From assembly GCF_017875275.1 (NCBI RefSeq), contig NZ_JAGGML010000001.1, forward strand, positions 2,439,001-2,503,000: a DNA stretch of 64,000 nt. The letters are read 5' to 3'. The notes below the pieces were generated by a model, which searched no databases, was not told where the DNA came from, and saw only the letters and a program-made list of their open reading frames with translations. How positions within the stretch are numbered: position 1 is the first letter of the stretch; every line of letters starts with the position of its first letter. Shown here piece by piece: positions 31,905 through 40,959 of this stretch. The translations under genes and the position numbers were made by a program. The DNA is from Xanthobacter flavus. Its GTDB lineage: Bacteria > Pseudomonadota > Alphaproteobacteria > Rhizobiales > Xanthobacteraceae.

Positions 31905-32253
31905 CCGGGCTTCCTCCGATGGATGCGGGTCCGCGTCCACGCGCATGTGGAGCGTCAACGCACTGAGCGTTTGTTTTTCGCCTTGGGGGACTCCATCTAC
32001 TTCGGCAGCGTGTCACGACCGGCGTGATGCCCTGAAGCCTTGCGGTGACAAGAGCGTCCCGCAGGCCTGCGAACCAACCCCGCGTTCCCCGCACGGAGTT
32101 GTTGAAGCCGAAGCTGTGAGGAACGTAAGCAATGTTTTCGCCCAAGGCAATACGCCAAATGTCCCGTTGACGCCGCGATTTATACTGCATGCGCGAAGTT
32201 GCGGAAGGTAATATTGCGATGCAGCAATATTGGCGTTCTGCACGCCGGCGGCG
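31905..32253. promoter_or_regulatory. xoxF upstream region with 22-bp dyad
   Basis: This 349-bp gene-free stretch is noticeably less GC-rich than the flanking genes and must contain the xoxF promoter. At 32210-32231 it has a perfect dyad with arms AATATTGC and GCAATATT separated by six bases, about 310 bp from the xoxF start. This may be a regulator site or a hairpin at the end of the upstream metallohydrolase transcript, whose stop codon is at 32254-32256. No T-run supports a plain terminator. Confidence 0.45.
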
Positions 32254-33201
32254 CTATTCCCACTCCAGCTCGTGATAGGCGGACGTCGCGTTCCGCGCGT
32301 TGAAATCGTCGAACAGCTGCCAATGCGGCGCTTCCTCACGACCGGCCGTGCGGGCCGCCTCCGCCATGGTGCCGCCGGCCTTCACGCTGGCCCGCACGTC
32401 GGCGACAAGGCGGTTGAGATAGCGCTCGGTGGGCGCCGCCGCCTCGGGCCAGGGGGCGGAGGCGGGACCGTGGCCCGGCACCACGCGGGCCGCCGGGCGG
32501 CGCTTCATCTCCTCCAGGATCGCGATCCAGCCGAGCGCCTTTCCGTCGAGGGCGGGGACATGCCCCAGGAACAGGAGGTCTCCGAGAAACCAGGTGCCGG
32601 TCGTCTCGTCGAACACCGTCAGGTCGGTGGCCGTGTGGGCCGTGCGCCATGCCTCCAGGCGCAGCGGCCGGGCTCCGAGATCGATGGTGCGCACGGTGTC
32701 CACGGTCTCGTCGGGCAGAATCACCCGCGTGCCCTCGGCCGCCTCTGGCCCGAGCAGCCGCACGGTGGCGGACAGGTAGGAGGCGGCGCGCGCCGAGAGC
32801 GCCTCCGGCAGGTTGTGATGGCCGATGAAGGTCACGCCCGGTCCCACGAACGCGGCATCGCCGAGCACATGGTCGGGGTGCATGTGGGTGTTGATGACGT
32901 AGCGGACCGGCAGCGCCGTGCGCGCGCCGATGGCCGCCTTCAGCGCCTCCCCCGCCGCCTTGCTGCCGCCGGTGTCGATCACCGCCACCGCATCCCTGCC
33001 CACGACGAAGCCGGCATTGCCGACGAAGCCGAAATTCTTCGGCAAAGCAAGGGCATAGGGTGCCTGATGGACAAACACACCGGGGGCGATCTCGCGCACC
33101 GCGAGTGGTTCCGGTTGAGGTTGCGCTGCAGCAGGCGTGGCGACGCATGCCAGCGCAAAAAGGACGAGCCCTTGCCAGCGGCTGGCTCCGGGACGTTGCA
33201 T
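32254..33201 (-). CDS. Quinoprotein relay system zinc metallohydrolase (SoxH-like)
   Basis: The 315-residue MBL-fold protein has a signal peptide (MQRPGASRWQGLVLFALACVATPAAAQ), the metal motif INTHMHPDHVLGD, and later TAHTATDLTVFD, GDLLFLGHVPALDG and VVPGHGPAS. Its N-terminal PLAVREIAPGVFVHQAP and its place by xoxF match the metallohydrolase 2 of the predicted quinoprotein relay, related to SoxH. The start codon lies one base beyond the stop of the upstream ABC ATPase gene (TGAGATG), with GGGAGGG inside that gene's end, so the two are translationally coupled. The substrate is unknown. Confidence 0.87.
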   Translation of the reverse strand: MQRPGASRWQGLVLFALACVATPAAAQPQPEPLAVREIAPGVFVHQAPYALALPKNFGFVGNAGFVVGRDAVAVIDTGGSKAAGEALKAAIGARTALPVRYVINTHMHPDHVLGDAAFVGPGVTFIGHHNLPEALSARAASYLSATVRLLGPEAAEGTRVILPDETVDTVRTIDLGARPLRLEAWRTAHTATDLTVFDETTGTWFLGDLLFLGHVPALDGKALGWIAILEEMKRRPAARVVPGHGPASAPWPEAAAPTERYLNRLVADVRASVKAGGTMAEAARTAGREEAPHWQLFDDFNARNATSAYHELEWE

Positions 33202-33202
33202 C

Positions 33203-33952
33203 TCAACCCTCCCGCAACAGGGGAAAACGCGCCGCCAGCGCCGCGCGCTCGGCCTCGATCCACGGACCATCGCGCATCGCGCGGGGCACCGCGAGACACA
33301 CCTCCTCGATGACGTGGGTCGGCCGCGGCGCCAGCATTACCACGCGATCGGCCAGCTCCAGCGCCTCGCGCACATTGTGGGTGACCATGAGCACGCTGGT
33401 GCCGCCATCCGCCGCCAGCGCCACGTAGCGGCGCAGGTCGGCCGCCGCTTGGGTGTCCAGGGAGACGAAGGGCTCGTCGAGCACGAGGAGGTCCGGCTCC
33501 AGCGCCATGGCACGGGCCAGCGAGACGCGCCGCGCGAGGCCCAGCGACAGCTCCCCGGGATAGCGCGCCGCATGGGCCGTAAGGCCGAATCGGTCGATCA
33601 GCGAAGCGAGGTCCATGGTCCGGCGCGCTTTCGGCAGCACGAGGCGGATGTTCTCCTCCACCGTGCGCCACGGCAGAAGCCGGGGCTCCTGGAAAGCGAC
33701 GCCGATAGAGAGTGTCGCAGGGTCTGGCGTCACCTCACCCTCGAAGACGCGGTCGAGCCCGGCGAGAATCCGTAATGTCGTCGTCTTCCCGCAGCCCGAG
33801 GGGCCAATCAGGCAGACGAATTCGCCGCGCCTCACAGCGAGCGTGACGCCGCGCACGGCCTCCATCGCGGCGCCGTCCGGCCGTCGATAGGTCTTGGCGC
33901 GGATGACCGCCTCAATGAGCGGTGAGGCGCCAGCGTCGGACATAGGCTTCAT
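33203..33952 (-). CDS. ABC importer ATPase (nitrate/taurine type)
   Basis: The 249-residue ATPase has Walker A GPSGCGKTTTLRILAG, Q-loop VAFQEPRLLPWRTVEENI, a slightly altered signature (LSLGLARRVSLARAMALEP in place of LSGGxxQR) and Walker B LLVLDEPFVSLD. The LLPWxTVxENI segment is characteristic of the nitrate/sulphonate/taurine importer group. It overlaps the permease gene by about 30-40 bp; ATGs at 33952 and 33943 are both possible. The signature change (no glutamine) is worth noting but the residues after it are typical. It works with the next two genes. Confidence 0.88.
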   Translation of the reverse strand: MKPMSDAGASPLIEAVIRAKTYRRPDGAAMEAVRGVTLAVRRGEFVCLIGPSGCGKTTTLRILAGLDRVFEGEVTPDPATLSIGVAFQEPRLLPWRTVEENIRLVLPKARRTMDLASLIDRFGLTAHAARYPGELSLGLARRVSLARAMALEPDLLVLDEPFVSLDTQAAADLRRYVALAADGGTSVLMVTHNVREALELADRVVMLAPRPTHVIEEVCLAVPRAMRDGPWIEAERAALAARFPLLREG

Positions 33953-34673
33953 AGGGCTGCAGCATGCCGTATTCGATGGCCAGCATGACCGCCATGAAGG
34001 CCAGCGAATAGCCGAGCACGGCGGTCACGTCGAACAGCTGGAAATAGACGGAAATGGCGTAGCCGACGCCGTTGGGGCGACCGAGCAGCTCCACCACCAG
34101 CACGATCTTCCACACCAGCGCGAGACCCGAGCGGGCCGCTCCAGCGATGTGCGGCTGAAGCTGGGGGATCACCACATGGCGCAGCCGGTCGAGGGATGAC
34201 AGGCGGAAGGCGCTCGCCATCTCGTCGAGCTCCGGCGACAGCGCACGCGCCCCCTCGCGCATCAGCACGGCAACGGTCGGGATCTTGTTGAGCGCCACGG
34301 CGAGCACGGCAGCGGCCTCGGTCAGCCCCAGCCAGATGTAGCAGAGCACGGTGATGACGAGGGCAGGCGTGTTGAGGAGCACGATCACCCAGGTATCGAA
34401 GGCGGTGTCCAGCTTGCGCGAACGGCCCAGCGCGACGCCGATGGCGCAGCCGAGCGCCATGGCCACGAGGAAGGAAACGACGACCCGCGCCAGCGTGATG
34501 GCGATGTTGGAGACGAGATCGCCCCCGCTCGCCTCCCGCGCGATAAAGGCGAACACCGCGTGCGGTGCCGGCAGGGAACGGCTGTGTGCGGCCGTCGCCG
34601 CGATCTCCCAGGCCAGCAGCAGCAGGACGAGCGAGGCTGCCCGCGCCGCGGTGCCCGAGGACAGCAGCTTCAT
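33912..34673 (-). CDS. ABC importer permease (nitrate/taurine type)
   Basis: The 253-residue membrane protein has five to six helices and the BPD_transp_1 EAA-like loop at about residues 150-170 (MASAFRLSSLDRLRHVVIPQLQPHIAGAARSGLALVWKIVLVVELLG). Short length and the GLALVWKIVLVVELLG region place it with SsuC/TauC/NrtB permeases. Its start overlaps the stop of the binding-protein gene by 4 bp. Substrate cannot be told from the sequence. Confidence 0.88.
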   Translation of the reverse strand: MKLLSSGTAARAASLVLLLLAWEIAATAAHSRSLPAPHAVFAFIAREASGGDLVSNIAITLARVVVSFLVAMALGCAIGVALGRSRKLDTAFDTWVIVLLNTPALVITVLCYIWLGLTEAAAVLAVALNKIPTVAVLMREGARALSPELDEMASAFRLSSLDRLRHVVIPQLQPHIAGAARSGLALVWKIVLVVELLGRPNGVGYAISVYFQLFDVTAVLGYSLAFMAVMLAIEYGMLQPYEAYVRRWRLTAH

Positions 34674-35692
34674 CGCGCCGCCGGCGCCTGGAAATAGAGG
34701 TTCGCCGGCAGGCGCGTGGCGCTGCCCACCAGCTTCGCGCCGCCGAGCTTGACCAGCACCGCATAAAGCTGCGCGGCGAGCGTTTGCTCTTCCGCAAGCG
34801 ACAGGCGCGGAATGCCCGCGAGGAAGCCGCGCCGGAGCGCCTCGAATGTCGCTTCGTCGCCCGCCTGCATCTGCGCCCGCGCCGCCGCCCAGCCGGGCCC
34901 GGAGCGGGCGGGATCGGGGTCAGCCAGCGCCGTCTTGGTGGCGCGCGAGGCGGCGGTGAAGGCGGCGACCGTGCCCGGGTTCGCGCGGGCGAAGGCGCCG
35001 TCGAACACGTAGCCCACCAGCGTCGGCTCATGGGCGAGGCCGAAGCCCTTCACCATGGCCTCGACGGTCAGCATCTGCCGGAAGCCCTTGGGTTCGAGGC
35101 GGGCGGCGAAGGTCCAGTAGATCAGCGCGGCATCGAGCTTGCCGCCCTCCAGCTCGGCGGCGAGCAGGGGCGGGGCGGCGAACACCGGCTGCGCGGCGGT
35201 CTGCAGGTCCAGCCCCGCCTTTTCCTGCGCGGTCGCCTTCAGCATCAGCCAGCTCTTGTCCAACGGGCCGCCGGCGACGCCCAGCCTCTTGCCGGCGAGG
35301 TCGGCGACGGAGCGGATGGGGGAGCCGTTCGGCACCATCACCGCCCCTTCGGAGGAGGAGAACGGGATGTAGACGAGATCGCGGCCGTCCGCCTTCACCC
35401 GCGCCGCCCAGAGCAGGTCGCTGAGGATGGCGTCCGCCGCGCCCGCCATGAAGGCGACGCGCCCGGCATCGTTGTTGGCATAGCGGGTGACATCGAGCGT
35501 GATGCCGTTGGCGGCATCGAGCCCCAGCGCACCCATGGCAGCGATTTCCCAGGCGGCCGAGCCGAACTGCAGAATGCCGAGACGGATGGGCGGCGAGGCC
35601 GCACTTACGGGAGAGTGCCACCCGATACCCGCGACGGCAGCGCCGGAGAGCGCGGCGCCCGAGAGCGCCAGCAGGCGGCGGCGCGTGAGCAT
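34670..35692 (-). CDS. ABC importer substrate-binding protein (NMT1/THI5-like, Tat-type leader)
   Basis: The 340-residue protein begins MLTRRRLLALSGAALSGAAVAG, a twin-arginine-type leader. The mature part resembles nitrate/sulphonate/taurine binding proteins: PIRLGILQFGSAAWEIAAM, NGITLDVTRYANNDAGRVAFMAGAADAILSDLLWAARVKADG and SVADLAGKRLGVAGGPLDKSWLML. A strong GGGAGG site sets the ATG at 35692. It is first in a run binding protein, permease, ATPase, metallohydrolase, xoxF, which links it to quinoprotein metabolism. The ligand is unknown. Confidence 0.85.
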   Translation of the reverse strand: MLTRRRLLALSGAALSGAAVAGIGWHSPVSAASPPIRLGILQFGSAAWEIAAMGALGLDAANGITLDVTRYANNDAGRVAFMAGAADAILSDLLWAARVKADGRDLVYIPFSSSEGAVMVPNGSPIRSVADLAGKRLGVAGGPLDKSWLMLKATAQEKAGLDLQTAAQPVFAAPPLLAAELEGGKLDAALIYWTFAARLEPKGFRQMLTVEAMVKGFGLAHEPTLVGYVFDGAFARANPGTVAAFTAASRATKTALADPDPARSGPGWAAARAQMQAGDEATFEALRRGFLAGIPRLSLAEEQTLAAQLYAVLVKLGGAKLVGSATRLPANLYFQAPAAR

Positions 35693-36031
35693 GGCCTTCC
35701 TCCCGAAATCCTCCGGCCGGCGCCGCGCCCGCGACCCCGCCCGATGCGCGCCACTGTGGCCGCGCCGGGAAGAAGTGTCCATAACGATATGAAAAGAAAC
35801 GGCTTTTCTGAGAGGAATTTAAGAAGGCAGAGGGGGCAATCTTCCCAAATATGTGGTGGGCTTGCGCCGTCTCAAGGTCTTGTCAGGCTGTCATCCACCG
35901 GCTCGTCCGGGGGCTCCACCGCACCGCGAGGCGAGTGCCCGGAGGCCGTGAACCGGTGGGGCGGACGGGTGGATGGCCCGGACAAGCCGGGCCATGACGG
36001 GAGTCGGGGTGAGTGCGTTTCGCTCTGAGCT
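35693..36031. other. 339-bp gap between the ABC importer and the ligase-like gene
   Basis: It contains a less GC-rich segment (about 35775-35880), which likely carries the promoter of the importer/xox genes, and one repeat of family A (35890-35998). No gene is seen. Confidence 0.5.
35890..35998. repeat. Palindromic intergenic repeat, family A copy 1
   Basis: Two facing imperfect palindromes of about 30 bp (TCATCCACCGGCTCGTCCGG at the left, CCCGGACAAGCCGGGCCATG at the right) are separated by a variable middle. The whole is 109 bp. Matching copies lie at 37332-37438 and 38377-38485. The layout resembles REP/BIME elements. Confidence 0.85.
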
Positions 36032-37288
36032 TCACACCGGCCGGCGGTCCTCGATGGTCTTGGCGTCGGGGGGCAGCGTGCCGGGCGAGAGCATCACGAG
36101 CCGGCCGCGCAGCTTGGTGGCGGAGCGGATGTCTTCCAGCAGGGCATCCTGCGAGAGCGCGGCGGCGTCGGCCACCTCGATCTCCAGCGCCATGTCGTCC
36201 TGGTCGCCCGCGCGATCCACCACGAGGCGGGCCTTCGCGACGGCCGGATGCTTCCGCACCGCCGCCTGCACCTGCACGGGATGCACGAACATGCCGCGGA
36301 TCTTCGTGGTCTGGTCGGCGCGGCCCATCCAGCCCTTGAGGCGGATATTGGTGCGCCCGCAGGGGCTCGTTCCCGGCATGACGGCCGAAAGGTCGCCGGT
36401 GGCGAAGCGCACGAGGGGATAGTCCGGCTCGAACAGGGTGACGACCACCTCGCCGACCTCGCCCACAGCCTCCACCGGATCGCCGGTGCCGGGGCGGAGA
36501 ATTTCGACAAGGCAACCCTCGTCCACGATCATCCCATCCTCGGCCTCGCTCTCATAGGCGACGAGGCCGAGATCGGCCGTGCCGTAGCACTGGCGGGCGA
36601 TGATGCCGGCGGCCTTCAGCTCGGCCCGGTGGGCCGGCAGGAACGCCTCGCCCGACACCAATGCCTTGGTGAGGGAGGAGATGTCGGTGCCGGTCTCGCG
36701 CGCCTTGTCCACGAGGATTTTCAGGAAGGAGGGCGTGCCGCCATAACCCTGCGGACGGATGTCGGCGATGGCGCGCAATTGCAGGTCGGTCTGGCCGACG
36801 CCGGCCGGGACCACGGCGCAGCCCAGCGCGTGGGCGCCGCTCTCGACCATCGAACCCGCGGGGGTCAGGTGATAGGAGAAGGAATTGTGCACGATGTCCC
36901 CGGCGCGGAAGCCGGCGGCGAACAGCCCGCGCGCGAAGCGCCAGAAATCGGGGCCGTGGCCCTCCACGTCGTAGATGGGGCCGGGCGACATGAAGATGCG
37001 TGCGAGCTTGCCCGGCGGCGTCGCGTTGAGGCCGCCGAAGGGGTAGCTCTTCGGCTGGATTTCCAGAAGGTCCGACTTGCGGGTGACCGGCAGCTGCGCC
37101 AGTGCCGCCCGCGTGGTGATGGCGGCCGGGTCCACGTCCTTGAACAGCGCGGCGAAATAGGGCGCCTTCGCCTTGGCGTGGGCCACCTGGGCGGACAGCG
37201 CCTGCAGCAGCGCCTGCTCGCGCGCCTGAGGATCGCGGGTCTCGCTGGCGTCGTAGTGGCGGTTCGGATCGGTCATGGTCGGGCTCAT
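36032..37288 (-). CDS. Phenylacetate-CoA-ligase-like protein lacking the P-loop
   Basis: The 418-residue protein resembles phenylacetate-CoA ligase (PaaK family): QALLQALSAQVAHAKAKAPYFAALFKDVDP, LPVTRKSDLLEIQ, GLFAAGFRAGDIVHNSFSYHLTPAG, QCYGTADLGLVAYESEAEDGMIV and RFATGDLSAVMPG. Where PaaK has the ATP-binding SSGTTG, this protein reads LARIFMSPGPIYDVEG, so the canonical P-loop is absent. Activity as a ligase is therefore doubtful or mechanistically different. It is the last gene after livF, with family A repeats on both sides. Start is ATG 37288 or 37276; neither has a good ribosome site. Confidence 0.8.
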   Translation of the reverse strand: MSPTMTDPNRHYDASETRDPQAREQALLQALSAQVAHAKAKAPYFAALFKDVDPAAITTRAALAQLPVTRKSDLLEIQPKSYPFGGLNATPPGKLARIFMSPGPIYDVEGHGPDFWRFARGLFAAGFRAGDIVHNSFSYHLTPAGSMVESGAHALGCAVVPAGVGQTDLQLRAIADIRPQGYGGTPSFLKILVDKARETGTDISSLTKALVSGEAFLPAHRAELKAAGIIARQCYGTADLGLVAYESEAEDGMIVDEGCLVEILRPGTGDPVEAVGEVGEVVVTLFEPDYPLVRFATGDLSAVMPGTSPCGRTNIRLKGWMGRADQTTKIRGMFVHPVQVQAAVRKHPAVAKARLVVDRAGDQDDMALEIEVADAAALSQDALLEDIRSATKLRGRLVMLSPGTLPPDAKTIEDRRPV

Positions 37289-37331
37289 GTCAGAAGCTGG
37301 CCGGGGAGCAAAGATGATGTTCCATGGGCCG

Positions 37332-37438
37332 TCATGCCCCGGCTCGTCCGGGGCATCCACTCATCGGTGTCGGCGCTCTTCGAAGCTAAGCGCCAGCCTG
37401 GCCGCAGAGTGGATCGCCCGGACGAGCCGGGCGATGAC
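37332..37438. repeat. Palindromic intergenic repeat, family A copy 2
   Basis: Same layout as copy 1: a left palindrome containing GTCATGCCCCGGCTCGTCCG and a right palindrome containing CGCCCGGACGAGCCGGGCGA, with an unrelated middle. It sits between livF and the ligase-like gene, inside the presumed operon. Confidence 0.87.
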
Positions 37439-37513
37439 AGCGGCACGAGAATGCTGCGAGACAACAGTGTTCCACTGACCCGACAGCTCCCAGCCAGTGT
37501 TCGCTAGCGTGCG

Positions 37514-38350
<837 letters not shown>

Positions 38351-38376
38351 GGCGGTCTCCGGTTTCTTGCCAGACC

Positions 38377-38485
38377 GTCATCCCCCGGCTTGTCCGGGGG
38401 ATCCACCTCTGTGGCAGGGCCGTCCCCGAAGGACGATCACCGCTGCGGCGGATGAGTGGATGCCCCGGACAAGCCGGGGCATGAC
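38377..38485. repeat. Palindromic intergenic repeat, family A copy 3
   Basis: Left palindrome with CATCCCCCGGCTTGTCCGGG and right palindrome with GCCCCGGACAAGCCGGGGCA; variable middle. Same orientation and size as copies 1 and 2. It lies between the binding-protein gene and livF. Confidence 0.87.
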
Positions 38486-38525
38486 GTCGATCAAACGGGA
38501 GGCAGGCGAACCTGCCTCCGTGACC

Positions 38526-39806
38526 TCACCAGCCCTGCAGCTCGGTCTTGCGGGGCAGGTCGATGGTGGCGACCTTTTCCAGCTTGATGGTGCCCGACTT
38601 CACGAGATCCGAGACGGACGCATCGGTCGGGCCGCTCACCACCGAGCGGTAGAGGTCCACGCGGGTGGTGGGACGGTGGTCGCTGGTGGTCCAGGTGGAG
38701 GGATTGCACACGCCGTCCATGCCCTTCGGCACCCAGTCCTTCTTCTGGTACATGCCGTCGCGGATCTTCACGCCGGTCACGCCGCCGTTCTTGTCCGCCC
38801 ACTCCATGGCCTCCTTCATGTAGAGCGCGGTGCACATGGCGGCGAGATAGTGCACCGGGCGGTAGGCCGCGCCCGAGGCATCCGACATCTTGGAAATTTC
38901 CTTGGCGGTGGCGAGGCCGGGCGCCGAGCCGCTCCAGGTCACCGCGGTGCGGACCGGGAAGACGACGCCGTTGGCCGCCTCGCCCGCCGCCTTCATGGCG
39001 TTCTCGTCCATGCCCCACACGTTGCCGAGGAACTGCACGTCCACGCCCGCGGTCTTGCACGCCTTCAGCACCGAGATGTTGGAGCCGGCGGTGTTGCCGA
39101 GATAGGCGTAGTTGGCGCCGGACTGCTTCAGCGTCAGGCACTGGGGCGTGTAGTCACCCGGGGTCAGGGCGAAGGTGATGGGATCGAGCACCTCGAAGCC
39201 CAGTTCCTTGGCGTATTCGGCCGCCGCTTCCTTGGGCGAGTTGGGATAGGGATGGTTGGCGCCCATGTGCACCCACTTGGGCTTGCCGGTCTTGCCCTTC
39301 TTCTTCCAGTCGTCGGCGGCCCACTGCACCATGGCGCGGGCGGCGTCCGAATAGGACGGGCCGTAGAAGAAGTTGAACGGGGCGGCGCGCTCGCTCTTGG
39401 CGTTCACCTTGCCCTTGGGATCGGTCAGGGACGCCGAGTAGGAGCCCGAATAATAGGGAATCTCCTCCTTGGTCACCATGCCCACGAGGGCCTCGGTGTC
39501 GGCGGTGCCCCAGCCCTGGATGGCGACCACCTTGTCGGAGCCCACCCACTTCTTGAAGGCGGCCAGAGCGCGCGGCACCTGGTAGCCATATTCGTTGAAG
39601 TCGGAATTGATCTTCTTGCCGTTGACGCCGCCGTTGGCGTTGATCCAGGCGATGGTGTCCTGGATGCCCTGTCCGTAGGGCTGTCCCACGTCGGAGGTGC
39701 CGCCGGAATAATCGGCGAGATGGCCGATGTTGATCGACTGCGCGAGCGCAGGCGTCGCGGCGGCGAGCGCCAGCGCCGAGACGAGGGAAAGGGTCAATCG
39801 CTTCAT
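38526..39806 (-). CDS. Liv-type ABC transporter substrate-binding protein
   Basis: The 426-residue periplasmic protein has a signal peptide (MKRLTLSLVSALALAAATPALAQ) and a type I binding fold (INIGHLADYSGGTSDVGQPYGQGIQDTIAWINANGGVNGKKI, IPYYSGSYSASLTDPKGK, QFLGNVWGMDENAMK). It resembles binding proteins found with FadD-like genes rather than LivJ itself; it is longer than LivJ. Two cysteine-containing segments (CLTLKQSG and CKTAG) are present. The ligand is not known; an aromatic or aliphatic carboxylate would fit the ligase genes. Genes livM and livH lie upstream. Confidence 0.9.
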   Translation of the reverse strand: MKRLTLSLVSALALAAATPALAQSINIGHLADYSGGTSDVGQPYGQGIQDTIAWINANGGVNGKKINSDFNEYGYQVPRALAAFKKWVGSDKVVAIQGWGTADTEALVGMVTKEEIPYYSGSYSASLTDPKGKVNAKSERAAPFNFFYGPSYSDAARAMVQWAADDWKKKGKTGKPKWVHMGANHPYPNSPKEAAAEYAKELGFEVLDPITFALTPGDYTPQCLTLKQSGANYAYLGNTAGSNISVLKACKTAGVDVQFLGNVWGMDENAMKAAGEAANGVVFPVRTAVTWSGSAPGLATAKEISKMSDASGAAYRPVHYLAAMCTALYMKEAMEWADKNGGVTGVKIRDGMYQKKDWVPKGMDGVCNPSTWTTSDHRPTTRVDLYRSVVSGPTDASVSDLVKSGTIKLEKVATIDLPRKTELQGW

Positions 39807-39884
39807 CTGTGGCTCCTTGGGTTGCCTCTTGCACCGGACGGTCTGCGCCGCCTCGGCTCGGGTTTCGTCGGGGACTGCAACGCG

Positions 39885-40955
39885 TCAGTAGGAGAAGGGG
39901 TAGAGCTTCCAATAGGCCTTGATAAGGCGCCAGCGGTGGGCGAGCCCGTCCGGCTCGAAGATCAGGAACAGGATGATGGTGGCGCCGATCAGCATCTCGC
40001 GCATGTAGGTGATGCCGTCCTTGAGGTGCAGCACCTGGTCGATGACGCTGCCCGACAGGGCGGAGGCGAGCCAGCCGGTGGCCTCCGGCAGCAGCACCAT
40101 GAACACGGTGCCCATGAGCGTGCCCATGATGGAACCAAGCCCGCCGATGATGATCATGCCGAGGAACTGGATGGAGAACAGGATGTCGAGCCCCTCCACC
40201 GACATGAAGCCCACATAGTGCGCGTAGAGCGCCCCGCCGATGCCGGCATAGAAGGACGAGATGCCGAACGCCATGGTGCGGTACTTGGTGAGGTTCACGC
40301 CCATCATCTCGGCGGAGAGATAATGGTCGCGCACCGCAATCAGCGCCCGTCCGTCGCGCGAGCGCATGAGATTGGTCGCGCCCACGTAGCCGATGACCAC
40401 GAAGAACAGCACCACGTAGAAATACTTGTCATCGCCGGACAGGTCGAAGCCGAACAGGGTGAAGGGCGCGGCCATGGCGCCGTGGGTGCCGCCGGTGAAC
40501 CACTCGGCGCGCACGAAGAAGTCCTGCAGGATGAACTGGGCGGCGAGCGTCGCGATGGCGAGGTAGAGCCCTTTCACCCGCGCCGCCGGCAGGCCGAAGA
40601 TGAGGCCCACCACCGTGGTCCACAGCCCGGCCAGCACGATGGCGAGCGGCACCGGCACGCCCTTGTCGGCGAGAAAGGCCGAGGCGAAGCCGCCGAAGCC
40701 GAAGAACACGGCATGGCCGATGGAGATCTGGCCGGAGAAGCCGACCAGGATGTTCAACCCCAAAGCGGCGATGCCGAGATAGCCGATCTGGATCATCAGG
40801 GAGAGCGCGTAGCGCGAGGCGAACAGCGGCGCGCAGCACAGGGCCACGATGGCGAGGATGACGAAGATCAGCGTCAGCCGCGTCTGGAAGATGGTCTGGT
40901 CGGCCCGGTAGCTGGTGCGGTAGTCGCCGCACGGCCGCATGGTGGTGAGCGCCAT
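39885..40955 (-). CDS. livM: Liv-type ABC transporter permease LivM
   Basis: The 356-residue membrane protein has eight to ten helices and the LivM/LivH motif GFSGQISIGHAVFFGFGGFASAFLA. The EAA-like loop (SAEMMGVNLTKYRTMAFGISSFYAGIGGALYAHYVG) and GGLGSIMGTLMGTVFMVLLPE are also present. It pairs with LivH to form the translocation path. It starts 5 bp after the livH stop codon. A cytoplasmic C-terminal tail of about 30 residues follows the last helix. Confidence 0.92.
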   Translation of the reverse strand: MALTTMRPCGDYRTSYRADQTIFQTRLTLIFVILAIVALCCAPLFASRYALSLMIQIGYLGIAALGLNILVGFSGQISIGHAVFFGFGGFASAFLADKGVPVPLAIVLAGLWTTVVGLIFGLPAARVKGLYLAIATLAAQFILQDFFVRAEWFTGGTHGAMAAPFTLFGFDLSGDDKYFYVVLFFVVIGYVGATNLMRSRDGRALIAVRDHYLSAEMMGVNLTKYRTMAFGISSFYAGIGGALYAHYVGFMSVEGLDILFSIQFLGMIIIGGLGSIMGTLMGTVFMVLLPEATGWLASALSGSVIDQVLHLKDGITYMREMLIGATIILFLIFEPDGLAHRWRLIKAYWKLYPFSY

Positions 40956-40959
40956 GGCC

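Noticed and set aside
33203-33952. Calling the nitrate/taurine-type importer ssuABC, tauABC or nrtABC
   Set aside because: Nothing in the binding protein fixes the ligand, no sulphonatase or nitrate reductase gene is near, and the context is quinoprotein metabolism.
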